A stretch of 64,000 bases of DNA, taken from the NCBI RefSeq assembly GCF_014650335.1, contig NZ_BMUT01000004.1, positions 397,947 to 461,946 on the forward strand, written 5' to 3'. This document shows, piece by piece, positions 39,280 to 47,064 of the stretch. A model generated the notes under the pieces. The model did no database searches. It was not told the DNA's origin and was given only the letters and a program-made list of their open reading frames with translations. The position numbers were made by a program, and so were the translations under genes. Source of the DNA: Streptomyces hiroshimensis (GTDB lineage Bacteria > Actinomycetota > Actinomycetes > Streptomycetales > Streptomycetaceae). Within the stretch, counting starts at the first letter, position 1, and every line of letters begins with the position of its first letter.

Positions 39280-39446
39280 CCCTCCGTAGACGGTCCCCTC
39301 CCCGTCCCCCGTCACCCTCCGAGACGGCCCCCGGCTCCGTCACCCTCCGTAGACGGTCCCTCCCTGGCCCCCTCCGCAGACGGTCCCTCCCCGGCCCCGT
39401 CACCCTCCATAGACGGTCCCTCCCCGGCCCCTTCCGCAGATGGTGA
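39280..39446. repeat. Six degenerate tandem repeats
   Basis: Units starting CCCTCCGTAGACGGTCC or close variants begin at 39280, 39315, 39343, 39370, 39403 and 39430. The spacing is irregular (27-35 bases), and the units differ mainly by substitutions in the middle. Confidence 0.75.
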
Positions 39447-39467
39447 CTGTTGCCCTACCCGCTCCCC

Positions 39468-39640
39468 GGTGCAGCACCTCTGCCATTCCCTAACGGGTGG
39501 GTGGGTGGGAGTCGCCCCGCCGCGCAGCGGCGGGATCAGCGCCGCTGCGCTCGCCGCCCCCCGGCTTTCTGGTGCAGAACCCCTGCGATCTCAGTAATGG
39601 GCGGGTGGGTGGGAGTCGCCCCCGCCGCGTAGCGGCGGGG
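39468..39640. repeat. Direct repeat pair
   Basis: Two copies, 39468-39534 and 39571-39640, each start GGTGCAG, include GGGTGGGTGGGAGTCGCC and end in a GCCGC...GCGGCGGG hairpin. The second copy ends ten bases from the MFS stop codon. Confidence 0.7.
39620..39640 (-). terminator. Terminator downstream of the MFS gene
   Basis: CCCCGCCGC (39620-39628) pairs perfectly with GCGGCGGGG (39632-39640). It lies directly after the stop of the minus-strand MFS gene and is the hairpin part of the direct repeat above. Confidence 0.7.
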
Positions 39641-39649
39641 TGGTCGGGG

Positions 39650-41059
39650 TCACCTCGCCGCAGGGAGGGGCTCCGCTACCCCGCCCGGGGCGGGGATCCG
39701 CGCGCCCCGGGCGGGTATGAGCACCGCGGCCGCGGCGCCCAGGGCCACCGTCCCCGCGCCCAGCCAGAGCGCGGGGACTAGGCCGTCCACGAAGTGCCGG
39801 GGCGTCCCGTAGCCGCCCTGGGCGGAGAAGAGGGAGGCGAGGACGGCGATGCCGAGCGCCCCTCCTACTTCGCGCAGGGCGTTGTTCGCGCCGGAGGCCA
39901 TGCCCTGCTCCGCAGGGCGGACGCTGGACATGGTCAGTTTGGCCGCGGGGGCGAAGAACAGGCCCATGCCGATGCCGCTGACGATCAGTCCGGGGAGCTG
40001 GGCCGCGTAGGAGACGTCCGGGCTCATGACCAGGGCGAAGTGGGCGAGGCCGAGGGCCTGGAGGGCGAGGGCGGTGACGACGACGGGGCGGGAGCCGACG
40101 CGGTCGGCGAGGTAGCCGGAGAGCGGCGCCGCGATCATGGGCATCCCGGTCCAGGGGAGCATGCGCAGCCCGGCCTCGGTGGGCGAGTAGCCGAGGGCGT
40201 TCTGGAGGAACTGGCTGAGCAGGAAGATCGAGCCGAACATGCCGAGGAACATGAAGACGCTCGCGGCGTTGACGCCTGCGAAGGCCCGGTTGCCGAAGAG
40301 GCGCATGGGGAGCATGGGCTGCTTGTTGCGGAAGCCGTGGTGGATGAAGCCGCCCATGAGGGCGCTGCCCGCTATGAGGGCAGTGAGGACCTGGGGGCTC
40401 GTCCAGCCGTGCGCGTTCGCGTTGATCAGCCCGTAGACGATGCCGAAGAGGCCTCCGCTGACGAGGAGCGTGCCGGGGAGGTCCATGCGGGCGTTCTCGG
40501 CGCGCGATTCGTCCAGGCGGAGGCGGGCCAGCGGGATGAGGGCCAGGCCCAGCGGGACGTTGAGCCAGAAGATCCACTGCCAGGCGATGTGCTCGGTGAG
40601 CGCGCCGCCGATCAGCGGGCCGCCGGCGACGGCCAGGCCGTCCACGGCCCCCTTGATGCCGTAGGCGAGGCCGCGGCGGTCGGCGGGGACGGCCGCGGTG
40701 AGCAGGGTGAGCGTCAGGGGCATCGTGATCGCGGCGCCTACGCCCTGGACGGCCCGGGCGGCGATCAGGGCCTCGATGCCGGGTGCCAGGGCGGCCGCGG
40801 CGGAGGCCGCCGTGAAGATCGCCAGGCCGGTGGCGAAGAGCTTGCGGCGGCCGAAGCGGTCACCCAGGGCCGCGCCGAACATCAGCAGGACCGCGAAGGT
40901 GAGCGTGTAGGCGTTGACGGTCCATTCGAGGTCCTCCAGCGCCCCGCCCAGGTCCTTGCGGATGGACGGGAGGGCGGTGGTGACGACCAGGTTGTCCAGG
41001 GCCGCCATGAAGCCGGCCACTCCGGTGATGATCAGGGCCCAGATCGCTTTGGGCTGCAT
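39650..41059 (-). CDS. MFS drug:H+ antiporter, DHA2-like
   Basis: A 469-residue membrane protein with roughly 14 hydrophobic segments. Motif A-like FGAALGDRFGRRKLFATGLA follows the second helix, and the motif C-like GPLIGGALTEHIAWQWIFWL is in the fifth. These place it with the EmrB/QacA type exporters. The ATG at 41057-41059 is preceded by GGGGGAAG. A TetR regulator lies 73 bases upstream on the same strand with an operator between them, so a TetR-controlled efflux pump is likely. The substrate is unknown. Confidence 0.88.
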   Translation of the reverse strand: MQPKAIWALIITGVAGFMAALDNLVVTTALPSIRKDLGGALEDLEWTVNAYTLTFAVLLMFGAALGDRFGRRKLFATGLAIFTAASAAAALAPGIEALIAARAVQGVGAAITMPLTLTLLTAAVPADRRGLAYGIKGAVDGLAVAGGPLIGGALTEHIAWQWIFWLNVPLGLALIPLARLRLDESRAENARMDLPGTLLVSGGLFGIVYGLINANAHGWTSPQVLTALIAGSALMGGFIHHGFRNKQPMLPMRLFGNRAFAGVNAASVFMFLGMFGSIFLLSQFLQNALGYSPTEAGLRMLPWTGMPMIAAPLSGYLADRVGSRPVVVTALALQALGLAHFALVMSPDVSYAAQLPGLIVSGIGMGLFFAPAAKLTMSSVRPAEQGMASGANNALREVGGALGIAVLASLFSAQGGYGTPRHFVDGLVPALWLGAGTVALGAAAAVLIPARGARIPAPGGVAEPLPAAR

Positions 41060-41076
41060 GCTTCCCCCTGTGTTGC

Positions 41077-41094
41077 TTAGTTATCAGTCACTAA
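41077..41094. promoter_or_regulatory. Operator upstream of the MFS gene
   Basis: TTAGT-TATCAGTC-ACTAA is a dyad with 8-base spacer, 18 bases from the MFS start. It shares arm placement and spacer (TATNNGTC) with the dyad in front of tetR, the pattern expected for one regulator binding both. Confidence 0.7.
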
Positions 41095-41132
41095 CTTTGC
41101 TGCGCGTGCGGCAGCGCGGGCTTCCCGGGTCT

Positions 41133-41666
41133 TCAGAAACCGCTCCACACCCTGTGGTCCGGCGGGAAGCCCAGGGACATCAGCGTGTTGATCAGCATCC
41201 CCTTGGCCAGGAAGCGCGTCGTCTCCTTCACGTCCCCGCCGAGCGCCAGATGCGCCCCGTCCCACAGCTCCAGCCACGCCGCCCGGATCGTGCGACCGAA
41301 CTCGTGGTCCCCCGCCGCCTCGGCCGAGGCCACCGCGACGTAGATCTGCATCTGCATCTGCAGCTTCTCGGGGTCCTCCGTGATCAGGTGGTCGTAGGCG
41401 GCGGCCATGGCCTGCAGCACCCCGCGGGGCGGTGCGCACTCGACGGCCTTCGCGAAGACCTTCCCGGTCTCCTCCAGGCAGCGGTGGGCCGCCGCCAGGA
41501 AGATCGCTTCCTTGGTGGGGAAGAGCCGGAAGAGATACGGCTGCGAGACGCCCACGCGGCGCGCGATCGCCTCCGTGGACGTGCCCTTGTAGCCGGTTCG
41601 CGCGAACTCCGTGACGGCGGCGCGGATCACACTCTCGCGGCGTTCCTCCGCGCTCATCCTGACCAT
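41133..41666 (-). CDS. TetR-family transcriptional regulator
   Basis: The protein is 177 residues if read from ATG 41664-41666 (MVRMSAEERRESVIRAAVTE). The N-terminal helix-turn-helix is KGTSTEAIARRVGVSQPYLF. The C-terminal ligand domain is divergent, as usual. An upstream GTG at 41687 would place the start inside the operator and add a rare TTA codon, so I reject it; neither start has a clear ribosome-binding site and translation may be leaderless. It probably represses itself and the MFS gene. Confidence 0.88.
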   Translation of the reverse strand: MVRMSAEERRESVIRAAVTEFARTGYKGTSTEAIARRVGVSQPYLFRLFPTKEAIFLAAAHRCLEETGKVFAKAVECAPPRGVLQAMAAAYDHLITEDPEKLQMQMQIYVAVASAEAAGDHEFGRTIRAAWLELWDGAHLALGGDVKETTRFLAKGMLINTLMSLGFPPDHRVWSGF

Positions 41667-41670
41667 GGGC

Positions 41671-41692
41671 AGTAAGTTATTGGTCACTTACT
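41671..41692. promoter_or_regulatory. Operator upstream of tetR
   Basis: AGTAAGT-TATTGGTC-ACTTACT is a perfect 7-bp dyad with an 8-base spacer, directly upstream of the chosen tetR start. It suggests autoregulation. Confidence 0.75.
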
Positions 41693-41740
41693 TTGTTGGT
41701 CAAGAGGGGAGGGCGCCGCTCCGCGCGGCGCCCTCGGAGG

Positions 41741-42172
41741 TCAGGCGAGGCGTACGACCGCTCGCGACATCCCCAGGACCTTCTGGCCCTCGCTCTTGAC
41801 CACCAGGTCCACCCGGACCGTACGGCGCTCGTCGTCCTTGGCCGCGACCTTGGCGGTGACCTCGATCACCGCGCCCTTGTCGTCGTTCGGCACGACGACC
41901 GGGCGGGTGAAGCGCACGCCGTACTCGGCGACGGCGCCCGGGTCGCCCACCCAGTCGGTGACCACGCGGGCCGCCTCGGCCATGGTGAACATGCCGTGCG
42001 CGATCACGTCCGGCAGGCCGACGCCCTTGGCGAACTTCTCGTTCCAGTGGATCGGGTTGAAGTCGCCCGAGGCGCCCGCGTAACGGACCAGGTCCGCGCG
42101 GGTCACCGGGAAGGAGCAGGCCGGCAGCTCGGTGCCGATCTCGACCTCGTCGTAGGAGATACGGGCAGCCAT
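41741..42172 (-). CDS. MaoC-like (R)-hydratase, HadB-like
   Basis: A 143-residue hot-dog fold protein. The catalytic dyad motif GDFNPIHW (Asp...His) is intact. It overlaps the stop of the next gene upstream by one base (TGATG), so the two are co-translated. The pair resembles mycobacterial HadA/HadB (3-hydroxyacyl-ACP dehydratase), where the HadB-type subunit carries the active site. The natural substrate here is unknown. Confidence 0.85.
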   Translation of the reverse strand: MAARISYDEVEIGTELPACSFPVTRADLVRYAGASGDFNPIHWNEKFAKGVGLPDVIAHGMFTMAEAARVVTDWVGDPGAVAEYGVRFTRPVVVPNDDKGAVIEVTAKVAAKDDERRTVRVDLVVKSEGQKVLGMSRAVVRLA

Positions 42173-42624
42173 CACGCCTCCTCGGCGGCGCGGGCCACCA
42201 GCGTCGTGTGCGCGGTCACCACGTGCTCGCCGTGCTCGTCCCGGACCTCGCCGCGGACCGTCAGGACGTCGTTGCCCGCGAGGGACTTGATCGACTCGAT
42301 CGTGGAGACGACCGTCAGGCGGTCACCGGCCCGCACGGGGCGGGCGTAGGCGAACTTCTGGTCGCCGTGCACGACCCGCGAGTAGTCCAGGCCCAGCTGC
42401 GGGTCGCTCACGACCGCACCGGCGGCGCGGTAAGTGACGGAGAAGACAAACGTCGGCGGGGCGATCACATCCGGGTGGCCCAGCGCCTTGGCTGCCTCCG
42501 GGTCGGTGTACACCGGATTGGTGTCGCCGATGGCCTCGGCGAATTCGCGGATCTTCTCCCGGCCGACCTCGTACGGGTCGGTCGCCGGATAGGTCCGCCC
42601 TACGAAGGACTGGTCGAGCGCCAT
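42172..42624 (-). CDS. MaoC-like partner protein, HadA-like (UPF0336 family)
   Basis: A 150-residue protein from the ATG at 42622-42624, MALDQSFVGRTYPATDPYEV. It has the hot-dog fold signature, but the motif reads GDTNPVYTD, with Tyr where the catalytic His sits in its partner. It is therefore probably a non-catalytic, substrate-binding subunit, as proposed for HadA (family knowledge). Position next to rpmG is conserved in Streptomyces. Confidence 0.85.
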   Translation of the reverse strand: MALDQSFVGRTYPATDPYEVGREKIREFAEAIGDTNPVYTDPEAAKALGHPDVIAPPTFVFSVTYRAAGAVVSDPQLGLDYSRVVHGDQKFAYARPVRAGDRLTVVSTIESIKSLAGNDVLTVRGEVRDEHGEHVVTAHTTLVARAAEEA

Positions 42625-42714
42625 GGGCTCGGCACCTCCTGGGTGGTTACGGTGGCGGATACGCCACGAGGCCGCCCCCAAGGAATGGGGACGGCCTCAT
42701 GAACGAGCCTGTTG

Positions 42715-42879
42715 TTATCGCGTCTCGCGGTGCGCAGTGTGCGAGTTGCAACGGGGGCAGTGCTTCTTCATCTCAAGACGGTCCGGGTCGTTACGCCGGT
42801 TCTTCTTGGTGATGTAGTTCCGCTCCTTGCACTCCACGCAGGCCAGCGTGATCTTCGGGCGGACGTCGGTGGCAGCCAC
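42715..42879 (-). CDS. rpmG: 50S ribosomal protein L33, zinc-binding form
   Basis: The 54-residue product starts at GTG 42877-42879 with AAGGAG upstream. It has the two zinc pairs CVEC and CPRC, so it is the C+ form. It ends SHTAHRETR. It lies between the MaoC pair and the tRNA-Met/tRNA-Thr pair, all on the minus strand. Confidence 0.96.
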   Translation of the reverse strand: MAATDVRPKITLACVECKERNYITKKNRRNDPDRLEMKKHCPRCNSHTAHRETR

Positions 42880-42964
42880 GTGAGTGCTCCTTGACGGAAT
42901 GGACGGATGAACGCAGACAAGAGTAGCCGACCGGAGGACCGACCCCACAATCGGCTACTACGTG

Positions 42965-43037
42965 TAGCGGTGACCGGACTTGAACCGGTGACACAGCGAT
43001 TATGAGCCGCTTGCTCTACCGACTGAGCTACACCGCT
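42965..43037 (-). tRNA. tRNA-Met (CAT)
   Basis: Acceptor AGCGGTG from 43037, anticodon loop CTCATAA, T loop GGTTCAAGTCC, discriminator A. The anticodon CAT, and an acceptor that pairs fully at position 1-72 (A-U), indicate an elongator tRNA-Met. CCA is not encoded. Confidence 0.93.
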
Positions 43038-43086
43038 TTGATGTGGGAGGGATCCCCGCCCGAAGGCGGGGAACCTCTCACACCAG

Positions 43087-43159
43087 AGCCCCAAAACGGA
43101 ATCGAACCGTTGACCTTCTCCTTACCATGGAGACGCTCTGCCGACTGAGCTATTGGGGC
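43087..43159 (-). tRNA. tRNA-Thr (GGT)
   Basis: Acceptor GCCCCAA from 43159, anticodon stem-loop TCTCC-ATGGTAA-GGAGA with anticodon GGT, T loop GGTTCGATTCC. It precedes tRNA-Met and rpmG on the same strand. Confidence 0.95.
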
Positions 43160-43353
43160 GAGCGAGGAAGACATTACACGGTTGGCCGCCGAAGGTGAAA
43201 TCCGTATCCGGCCGACGCTCCCGGGGGCCTCACGGAACGCTTCTCGCACCACACCAGTACGACTATTCGTCGCTTGCTCGAAGCCGTTCCTGCCGCGCCC
43301 TACGCTCGGATCTGCTGCGTGATCATGCACGCCCCGGCCCCCGGAGGAGCGCG

Positions 43354-44628
43354 ATGCCCGACAGCCAGCCGCAGCCCCCGGCCGAGCCCGGGGGCGATGC
43401 CGGCCTTCCCGCCGTCGTGCCCGGCGACGGCGCCCTCGTCCTGTGCGGCGCCCGGCTCGCGGACGGCCGCACCGTGGACGTGCGGCTGAGCGGCGGGCAC
43501 ATCGAGGCGGTGGGCACCGCCGGCAGCCTGGCGCCCGGTCCCCGCGTGGACCTCAGCGGCTATCTGCTGCTGCCCGCGCCCGCCGAACCGCACGGGCACG
43601 GCGCCACCGCGCTCACCGCCGAGGCCGACGGGCCCGTCTCGTACGCCGCCGGGGACGTCCAGCGCCGCGCCACCGAGGCCGCGCTGCTCCAGCTGGGGCA
43701 CGGGGCCACCGCCCTGCGCTGCCACGTGCGGATCGGCGACGTGCAGGGGCTGCGCTCGCTGGAGGCCGTCCTGCAGGCCCGGCGGGCGCTGCGCGGGCTC
43801 ACCGACCTCACCGCCGTCGCCGTGCCCCGGCTGCTGACCGGGGCCGCGGGAGCCGACGGGCTGGCCCTGCTGCGGGACGCCGTGAAGATGGGCGCCGCCG
43901 TCGGCGGCTGCCCCGACCTCGACCCCGACCCCACCGGCTTCGCCGAGACCGCCCTCGACCTCGCCGCCGAGCACGGCTGCCCGGTCGACCTGCACACCGA
44001 CGCCTCCGACCCGCCCCGGCTCGCCCGGCTGGCCGCCATGGCCGGCGGCCTGCGCCCCCGCGTCACCCTCGGCCCCTGCGGCGGCCTCGCCCGGCTCCCC
44101 CGCGACCTGGCCGTCCGGGCGGCCGAGCAGCTCGCCGCCGCCGGGGTGACCGTCGTCTGCCTGCCGCAGGGCGACTGCGGGACGCTGGAGCAGCGCGGCG
44201 CCCGTGTCTCGCGCTGCGCCCCGGTGCGGCTGCTGCGGGCGGCGGGGGTGCGGGTGGCGGCCGGCAGCGGCGCCCTGCGCGACGCGGCCAATCCGGTCGG
44301 GCGCGGCGACCCCCTGGAGGCCGCGTTCCTGCTCGCCTCGCACGGCGAACTGCGGCCCGAGGAGGCGTACGAGGCGGTCAGCGGGTGGGCGCGGGCGGCG
44401 ATGGGGCTGCCGCGGGTGCGGGTGGAGGCGGGCTTCCCGGCCGAGCTCCTGGCCGTACGGGGCGAGCGCGTCGAGGGCGTGCTCTCGATGGCCTACAGCC
44501 GCCTCGTGGTGCACCAGGGCCGCGTGGTGGCCCGTACGAGCGCGGTGCGGGAGTACTGCGACGGCTCGGCCGCCGCGGCCCTGGAGCTGCCCCGGCAGTC
44601 CTCGCGCGGCGGCGGCGAGCCGTCCTGA
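43354..44628 (+). CDS. Amidohydrolase-superfamily protein, cytosine deaminase-like, probable pseudoenzyme
   Basis: A 424-residue protein with a GGAGGAG ribosome-binding site before ATG 43354. Overall order matches cytosine deaminase (CodA): EPHGHGAT corresponds to EPHIHLDT, VDLHTDASD to IDVHCDEID, RVTLGPCGG to RVTASHTTA, and AAGSGALRDAANPVG to CFGHDDVFDPWYPLG. Compared by eye with E. coli CodA, the first HxH and the later His are kept. The catalytic Glu217 is Ala, metal-ligand His246 is Pro, Gln156 is Arg, and the Asp313 region has lost its Asp. A deaminase activity is therefore unlikely. It stands alone; no partner is obvious. Confidence 0.75.
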   Translation: MPDSQPQPPAEPGGDAGLPAVVPGDGALVLCGARLADGRTVDVRLSGGHIEAVGTAGSLAPGPRVDLSGYLLLPAPAEPHGHGATALTAEADGPVSYAAGDVQRRATEAALLQLGHGATALRCHVRIGDVQGLRSLEAVLQARRALRGLTDLTAVAVPRLLTGAAGADGLALLRDAVKMGAAVGGCPDLDPDPTGFAETALDLAAEHGCPVDLHTDASDPPRLARLAAMAGGLRPRVTLGPCGGLARLPRDLAVRAAEQLAAAGVTVVCLPQGDCGTLEQRGARVSRCAPVRLLRAAGVRVAAGSGALRDAANPVGRGDPLEAAFLLASHGELRPEEAYEAVSGWARAAMGLPRVRVEAGFPAELLAVRGERVEGVLSMAYSRLVVHQGRVVARTSAVREYCDGSAAAALELPRQSSRGGGEPS

Positions 44629-44743
44629 CGCGGGGCCGGGCGGGGACAGGCCGGAGCCGGGCCGGGGCGGGGCGGCGGCCGGGCCGGGGCGGGGTCCGGC
44701 GAGGCCCTCTGTCGGATTCCGGTGATCGGCGTACGGTCGGATC

Positions 44744-45406
44744 ATGCGCATTGTCATCGCTGGTGGACATGGTCAGATCGCGCTGCGGCTGGAGCGGCTG
44801 CTCCACGCGCGCGGGGACGAGATCGCGGGCATCATCCGCAGGCCCGAGCAGGCCGGCGCTCTCCTGGCGGCCGGCGCCGAACCGGTCGTGTGCGACCTGG
44901 AGTCGGCCTCCGTGGGGGATCTCGTGAAGCACCTGGAGTCGGCCGACGCCGCGGTCTTCGCGGCCGGTGCGGGGCCGGGCAGCGGCATCGCCCGCAAGGA
45001 CTCCGTGGACCGCGCGGCGGCCGCCCTCTTCGCGGATGCGGCCGAGGCGGCGGGGGTCCGCCGCTTCCTCGTGGTCTCCTCCATGGGCGCCGACCGCGAG
45101 CCTCCGGAGGGCACCGACCCGGTCTTCGCCGCCTACCTGCGGGCCAAGGGCGCGGCGGACGCGGACGTACGGGCGAGAGCCGGCCTGGACTGGACGATCC
45201 TGCGGCCGGGGCAGCTCACGGACGACGCCGGTACGGGCCTGGTGACGCTCGGGGATTCCACGGGCCGGGGCGAGGTGACCCGGGACGACGTCGCGGCGGT
45301 CCTCGCGGCGCTGCTGGACGAGCCGGGCACGGCGGGGCGGACGCTGGAGCTGATCGGCGGCGACACGCCGGTGACGGAGGCCGTGAAGGCCGTGGCGGGC
45401 GGCTGA
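44744..45406 (+). CDS. NAD(P)-binding Rossmann protein, atypical SDR/NmrA-like
   Basis: The product is 220 residues. The nucleotide-binding loop IAGGHGQIALRL is at the N-terminus, then CDLESASV, FLVVSSMGADRE and DWTILRPGQLTDD, the pattern of NAD(P)H-binding atypical short-chain dehydrogenases. No Tyr-x3-Lys catalytic pair is evident, so it may bind rather than reduce. The substrate is unknown. The upstream 115 bases are a GGGCCGG-rich low-complexity stretch. A bidirectional terminator separates it from tRNA-Tyr. Confidence 0.8.
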   Translation: MRIVIAGGHGQIALRLERLLHARGDEIAGIIRRPEQAGALLAAGAEPVVCDLESASVGDLVKHLESADAAVFAAGAGPGSGIARKDSVDRAAAALFADAAEAAGVRRFLVVSSMGADREPPEGTDPVFAAYLRAKGAADADVRARAGLDWTILRPGQLTDDAGTGLVTLGDSTGRGEVTRDDVAAVLAALLDEPGTAGRTLELIGGDTPVTEAVKAVAGG

Positions 45407-45467
45407 GAAGACCGGGGCAGCCGGGCGGGCCGGGGGCTGCGGGCCGGGCGGGCCGGAAACGAAAGAA

Positions 45468-45493
45468 GCCCCTGACCTTTTCAGGTCAGGGGC
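45468..45493. terminator. Bidirectional terminator before tRNA-Tyr
   Basis: GCCCCTGACCT (45468-45478) pairs perfectly with AGGTCAGGGGC (45483-45493) around TTTC. It serves the plus-strand NAD(P)-binding protein gene and the minus-strand tRNA. Confidence 0.85.
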
Positions 45494-45502
45494 CTCGTTC
45501 CG

Positions 45503-45584
45503 TGGCGGCGCCAGGATTCGAACCTGGGTAGGCTAAGCCGACGGATTTACAGTCCGCTCCCATTGGCCACTCGGGCACACCGCC
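45503..45584 (-). tRNA. tRNA-Tyr (GTA)
   Basis: An 82-base class II tRNA: acceptor GGCGGTG from 45584, anticodon stem-loop CGGAC-TGTAAAT-CCG region with GTA, a long variable arm, T loop GGTTCGAATCC, discriminator A. Confidence 0.95.
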
Positions 45585-45797
45585 ATGGGGTGTCACCTCG
45601 GGCTCTCTTTCGATTCGCTCCGTGGCAACGACGTAAACCATACCCGATGACCTGGGGTGCTCCGCCACTCGGTTCATCGCCCGTGCGAACGGGCCCGGGG
45701 TGGCTAGGCTGACGGGGCGCTCATCCACCGGCCCCCGGGCCGGCGGAGCACCGAGCCGCACCCCCCGATGGATCTACGTACGAGGAGCCAACTCAAT

Positions 45798-46286
45798 ATG
45801 GCCGACTCCAGTTTCGACATCGTCTCGAAGGTCGAGCGGCAGGAGGTCGACAACGCCCTCAACCAGGCCGCCAAGGAGATCTCCCAGCGTTACGACTTCA
45901 AGGGCGTCGGCGCCTCGATCGCATGGTCCGGCGACAAGATCGAGATGCGCGCCAATGCCGAGGAGCGGGTCAAGGCCGTCCTCGACATCTTCGAGACCAA
46001 GCTGGTCAAGCGCGGCATCTCGCTGAAGTCGCTCGACGCGGGCGAGCCGCAGGCCTCCGGCAAGGAGTACAAGATCTTCGCCTCGGTCGAGGAGGGGATC
46101 TCGCAGGAGAACGCGAAGAAGGTCGCCAAGATCATTCGCGATGAGGGCCCGAAGGGCGTCAAGGCGCAGGTCCAGGGCGACGAGCTGCGCGTCAGCTCCA
46201 AGAGCCGCGACGACCTCCAGGCCGTCCAGGCCCTCCTCAAGGGCAAGGACCTGGACTTCGCGATCCAGTTCGTCAACTACCGGTAA
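45798..46286 (+). CDS. YajQ-family nucleotide-binding protein
   Basis: A 162-residue protein from ATG 45798 ([20 protein letters not shown]) with a GAGGAGCC site. The [20 protein letters not shown] and [20 protein letters not shown] blocks define the family, two ferredoxin-like domains. Members bind nucleic acid, and some bind cyclic di-GMP and act as regulators (family knowledge). The role in Streptomyces is not set. It ends in a strong terminator. Confidence 0.92.
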   Translation: MADSSFDIVSKVERQEVDNALNQAAKEISQRYDFKGVGASIAWSGDKIEMRANAEERVKAVLDIFETKLVKRGISLKSLDAGEPQASGKEYKIFASVEEGISQENAKKVAKIIRDEGPKGVKAQVQGDELRVSSKSRDDLQAVQALLKGKDLDFAIQFVNYR

Positions 46287-46313
46287 TACGGCGGTAGTCG
46301 GCAGCAGTCACAT

Positions 46314-46356
46314 CCGAAGGCGCGCCGGAGGGATTTCCCCTCCGGCGCGCCTTCGG
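46314..46356 (+). terminator. Terminator after the yajQ-like gene
   Basis: A 19-bp perfect inverted repeat, 46314-46332 with 46338-46356 (core GGCGCGCCGGAGGG) around ATTTC, begins 28 bases past the stop. Confidence 0.9.
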
Positions 46357-46377
46357 CATTTCCGGCCGCCACTTCAC

Positions 46378-46408
46378 TTGACCTCAAGTTATATCGAGCT
46401 TCTAGGTT
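46378..46408 (+). promoter_or_regulatory. MerR-type promoter with 19-base spacer
   Basis: TTGACC (46378-46383) and TAGGTT (46403-46408) are separated by 19 bases, the stretched spacing typical of promoters activated by MerR-family regulators. An imperfect dyad fills the spacer: ACCTCAAG on the left and CTTCTAGGT on the right. No merR gene is in the neighbourhood. Confidence 0.65.
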
Positions 46409-46468
46409 CTCGGTGAGCGGCCGCCCCACCGGGGGCGGGCCCGTCAACGACCTACGGAGCACAGCGCC

Positions 46469-47029
46469 ATGACCGTCAGCACCGCCCGGGAAACCGTCGG
46501 CGTCCAGGAGTTCGCCGCCCTCCAGGCCCGCGTCGGCGTCCTCGCCGACCGCGCCGAGATCACCGGGCTCATCGACCGCTACCTGCTCGGCCTCGACGTC
46601 GTGCCCGCCGGCGGCGGCCGCTTCGACGACGCCTGGGCCCGGAGCCTGTTCACCCCGGACGTGCGGATCACCTCGCCCGTCGGCGAGCACGAGGGCATCG
46701 ACGGGCTGGCCGAGTCCGAGCAGGCCACCCTGGCGAAGTTCGAACGCACGCAGCACATGGGCGCCAACTACATGATCGATCTTGCCGGGGACCGTGCCAC
46801 GGTGCGCTGGAACGCCCTGATGACGCATGTGCACTTGGACTCCACACGGGAGGCCCGCGGCACCGCCCCCGGGGACCGCTTCACCGTGGGCGGCACGTTC
46901 ACCGGCGAGGCCGTGCGCACCTCCGAGGGGTGGCGCTTCCGGCACCTCGACGTCCGCGCGGTGTGGGTGGACGGCCAGGGCCCCCTCGCCCTGACCCCGA
47001 AGGCCGAGGAGACCCTGCAGTCGCTCTGA
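46469..47029 (+). CDS. SnoaL-like (NTF2-fold) protein
   Basis: A 186-residue protein with an N-terminal helix DRAEITGLIDRYLLGLDV, then FTPDVRITSPVGEHEGIDGL and a C-terminal beta segment VGGTFTGEAVRTSEGWRFRH. These are hallmarks of SnoaL-like/NTF2 polyketide cyclase and ring-hydroxylating-type folds. Many such proteins have unknown substrates. Its MerR-type promoter suggests induction by a drug, metal or oxidant. Confidence 0.8.
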   Translation: MTVSTARETVGVQEFAALQARVGVLADRAEITGLIDRYLLGLDVVPAGGGRFDDAWARSLFTPDVRITSPVGEHEGIDGLAESEQATLAKFERTQHMGANYMIDLAGDRATVRWNALMTHVHLDSTREARGTAPGDRFTVGGTFTGEAVRTSEGWRFRHLDVRAVWVDGQGPLALTPKAEETLQSL

Positions 47030-47064
47030 GGCGGCTTCTACGGCTTCTACGGCTTCTGCGGCTC

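Larger units (their letters stand above)
39109..39649. other. Repeat-rich gap between murB and the MFS gene
   Basis: There is no convincing gene in these 541 bases. From left to right they hold a 100-base inverted repeat, a run of six degenerate 27-35-base direct repeats and a pair of 67-70-base direct repeats, each listed separately. The plus-strand frame through the repeats (Ser-Val-Asp-Gly-Pro-rich) has no plausible start and is judged non-coding. The murB promoter should lie in the first part. Confidence 0.6.

Noticed and set aside
39280..39446. Possible CRISPR array
   Set aside because: Units are degenerate, spacing is irregular and there are no unique spacers or cas genes.
38110..39597. 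495-codon plus-strand frame over murB and the repeat gap
   Set aside because: It is antisense to murB and then runs through tandem repeats, with no ribosome-binding site or recognisable domain.
41667..41687. Upstream GTG start for the TetR gene
   Set aside because: It would lie in the operator dyad, adds a rare TTA codon and lacks a ribosome-binding site.
44629..44743. GGGCCGG-rich tract as a functional repeat
   Set aside because: It is low-complexity sequence with no fixed period; it looks like ordinary high-GC intergenic drift.
44722..45531. Alternative 269-codon plus-strand frame overlapping the NAD(P)-binding protein gene
   Set aside because: Its product is Gly/Arg-rich with no domain, while the other frame has a clear Rossmann motif and a good start.
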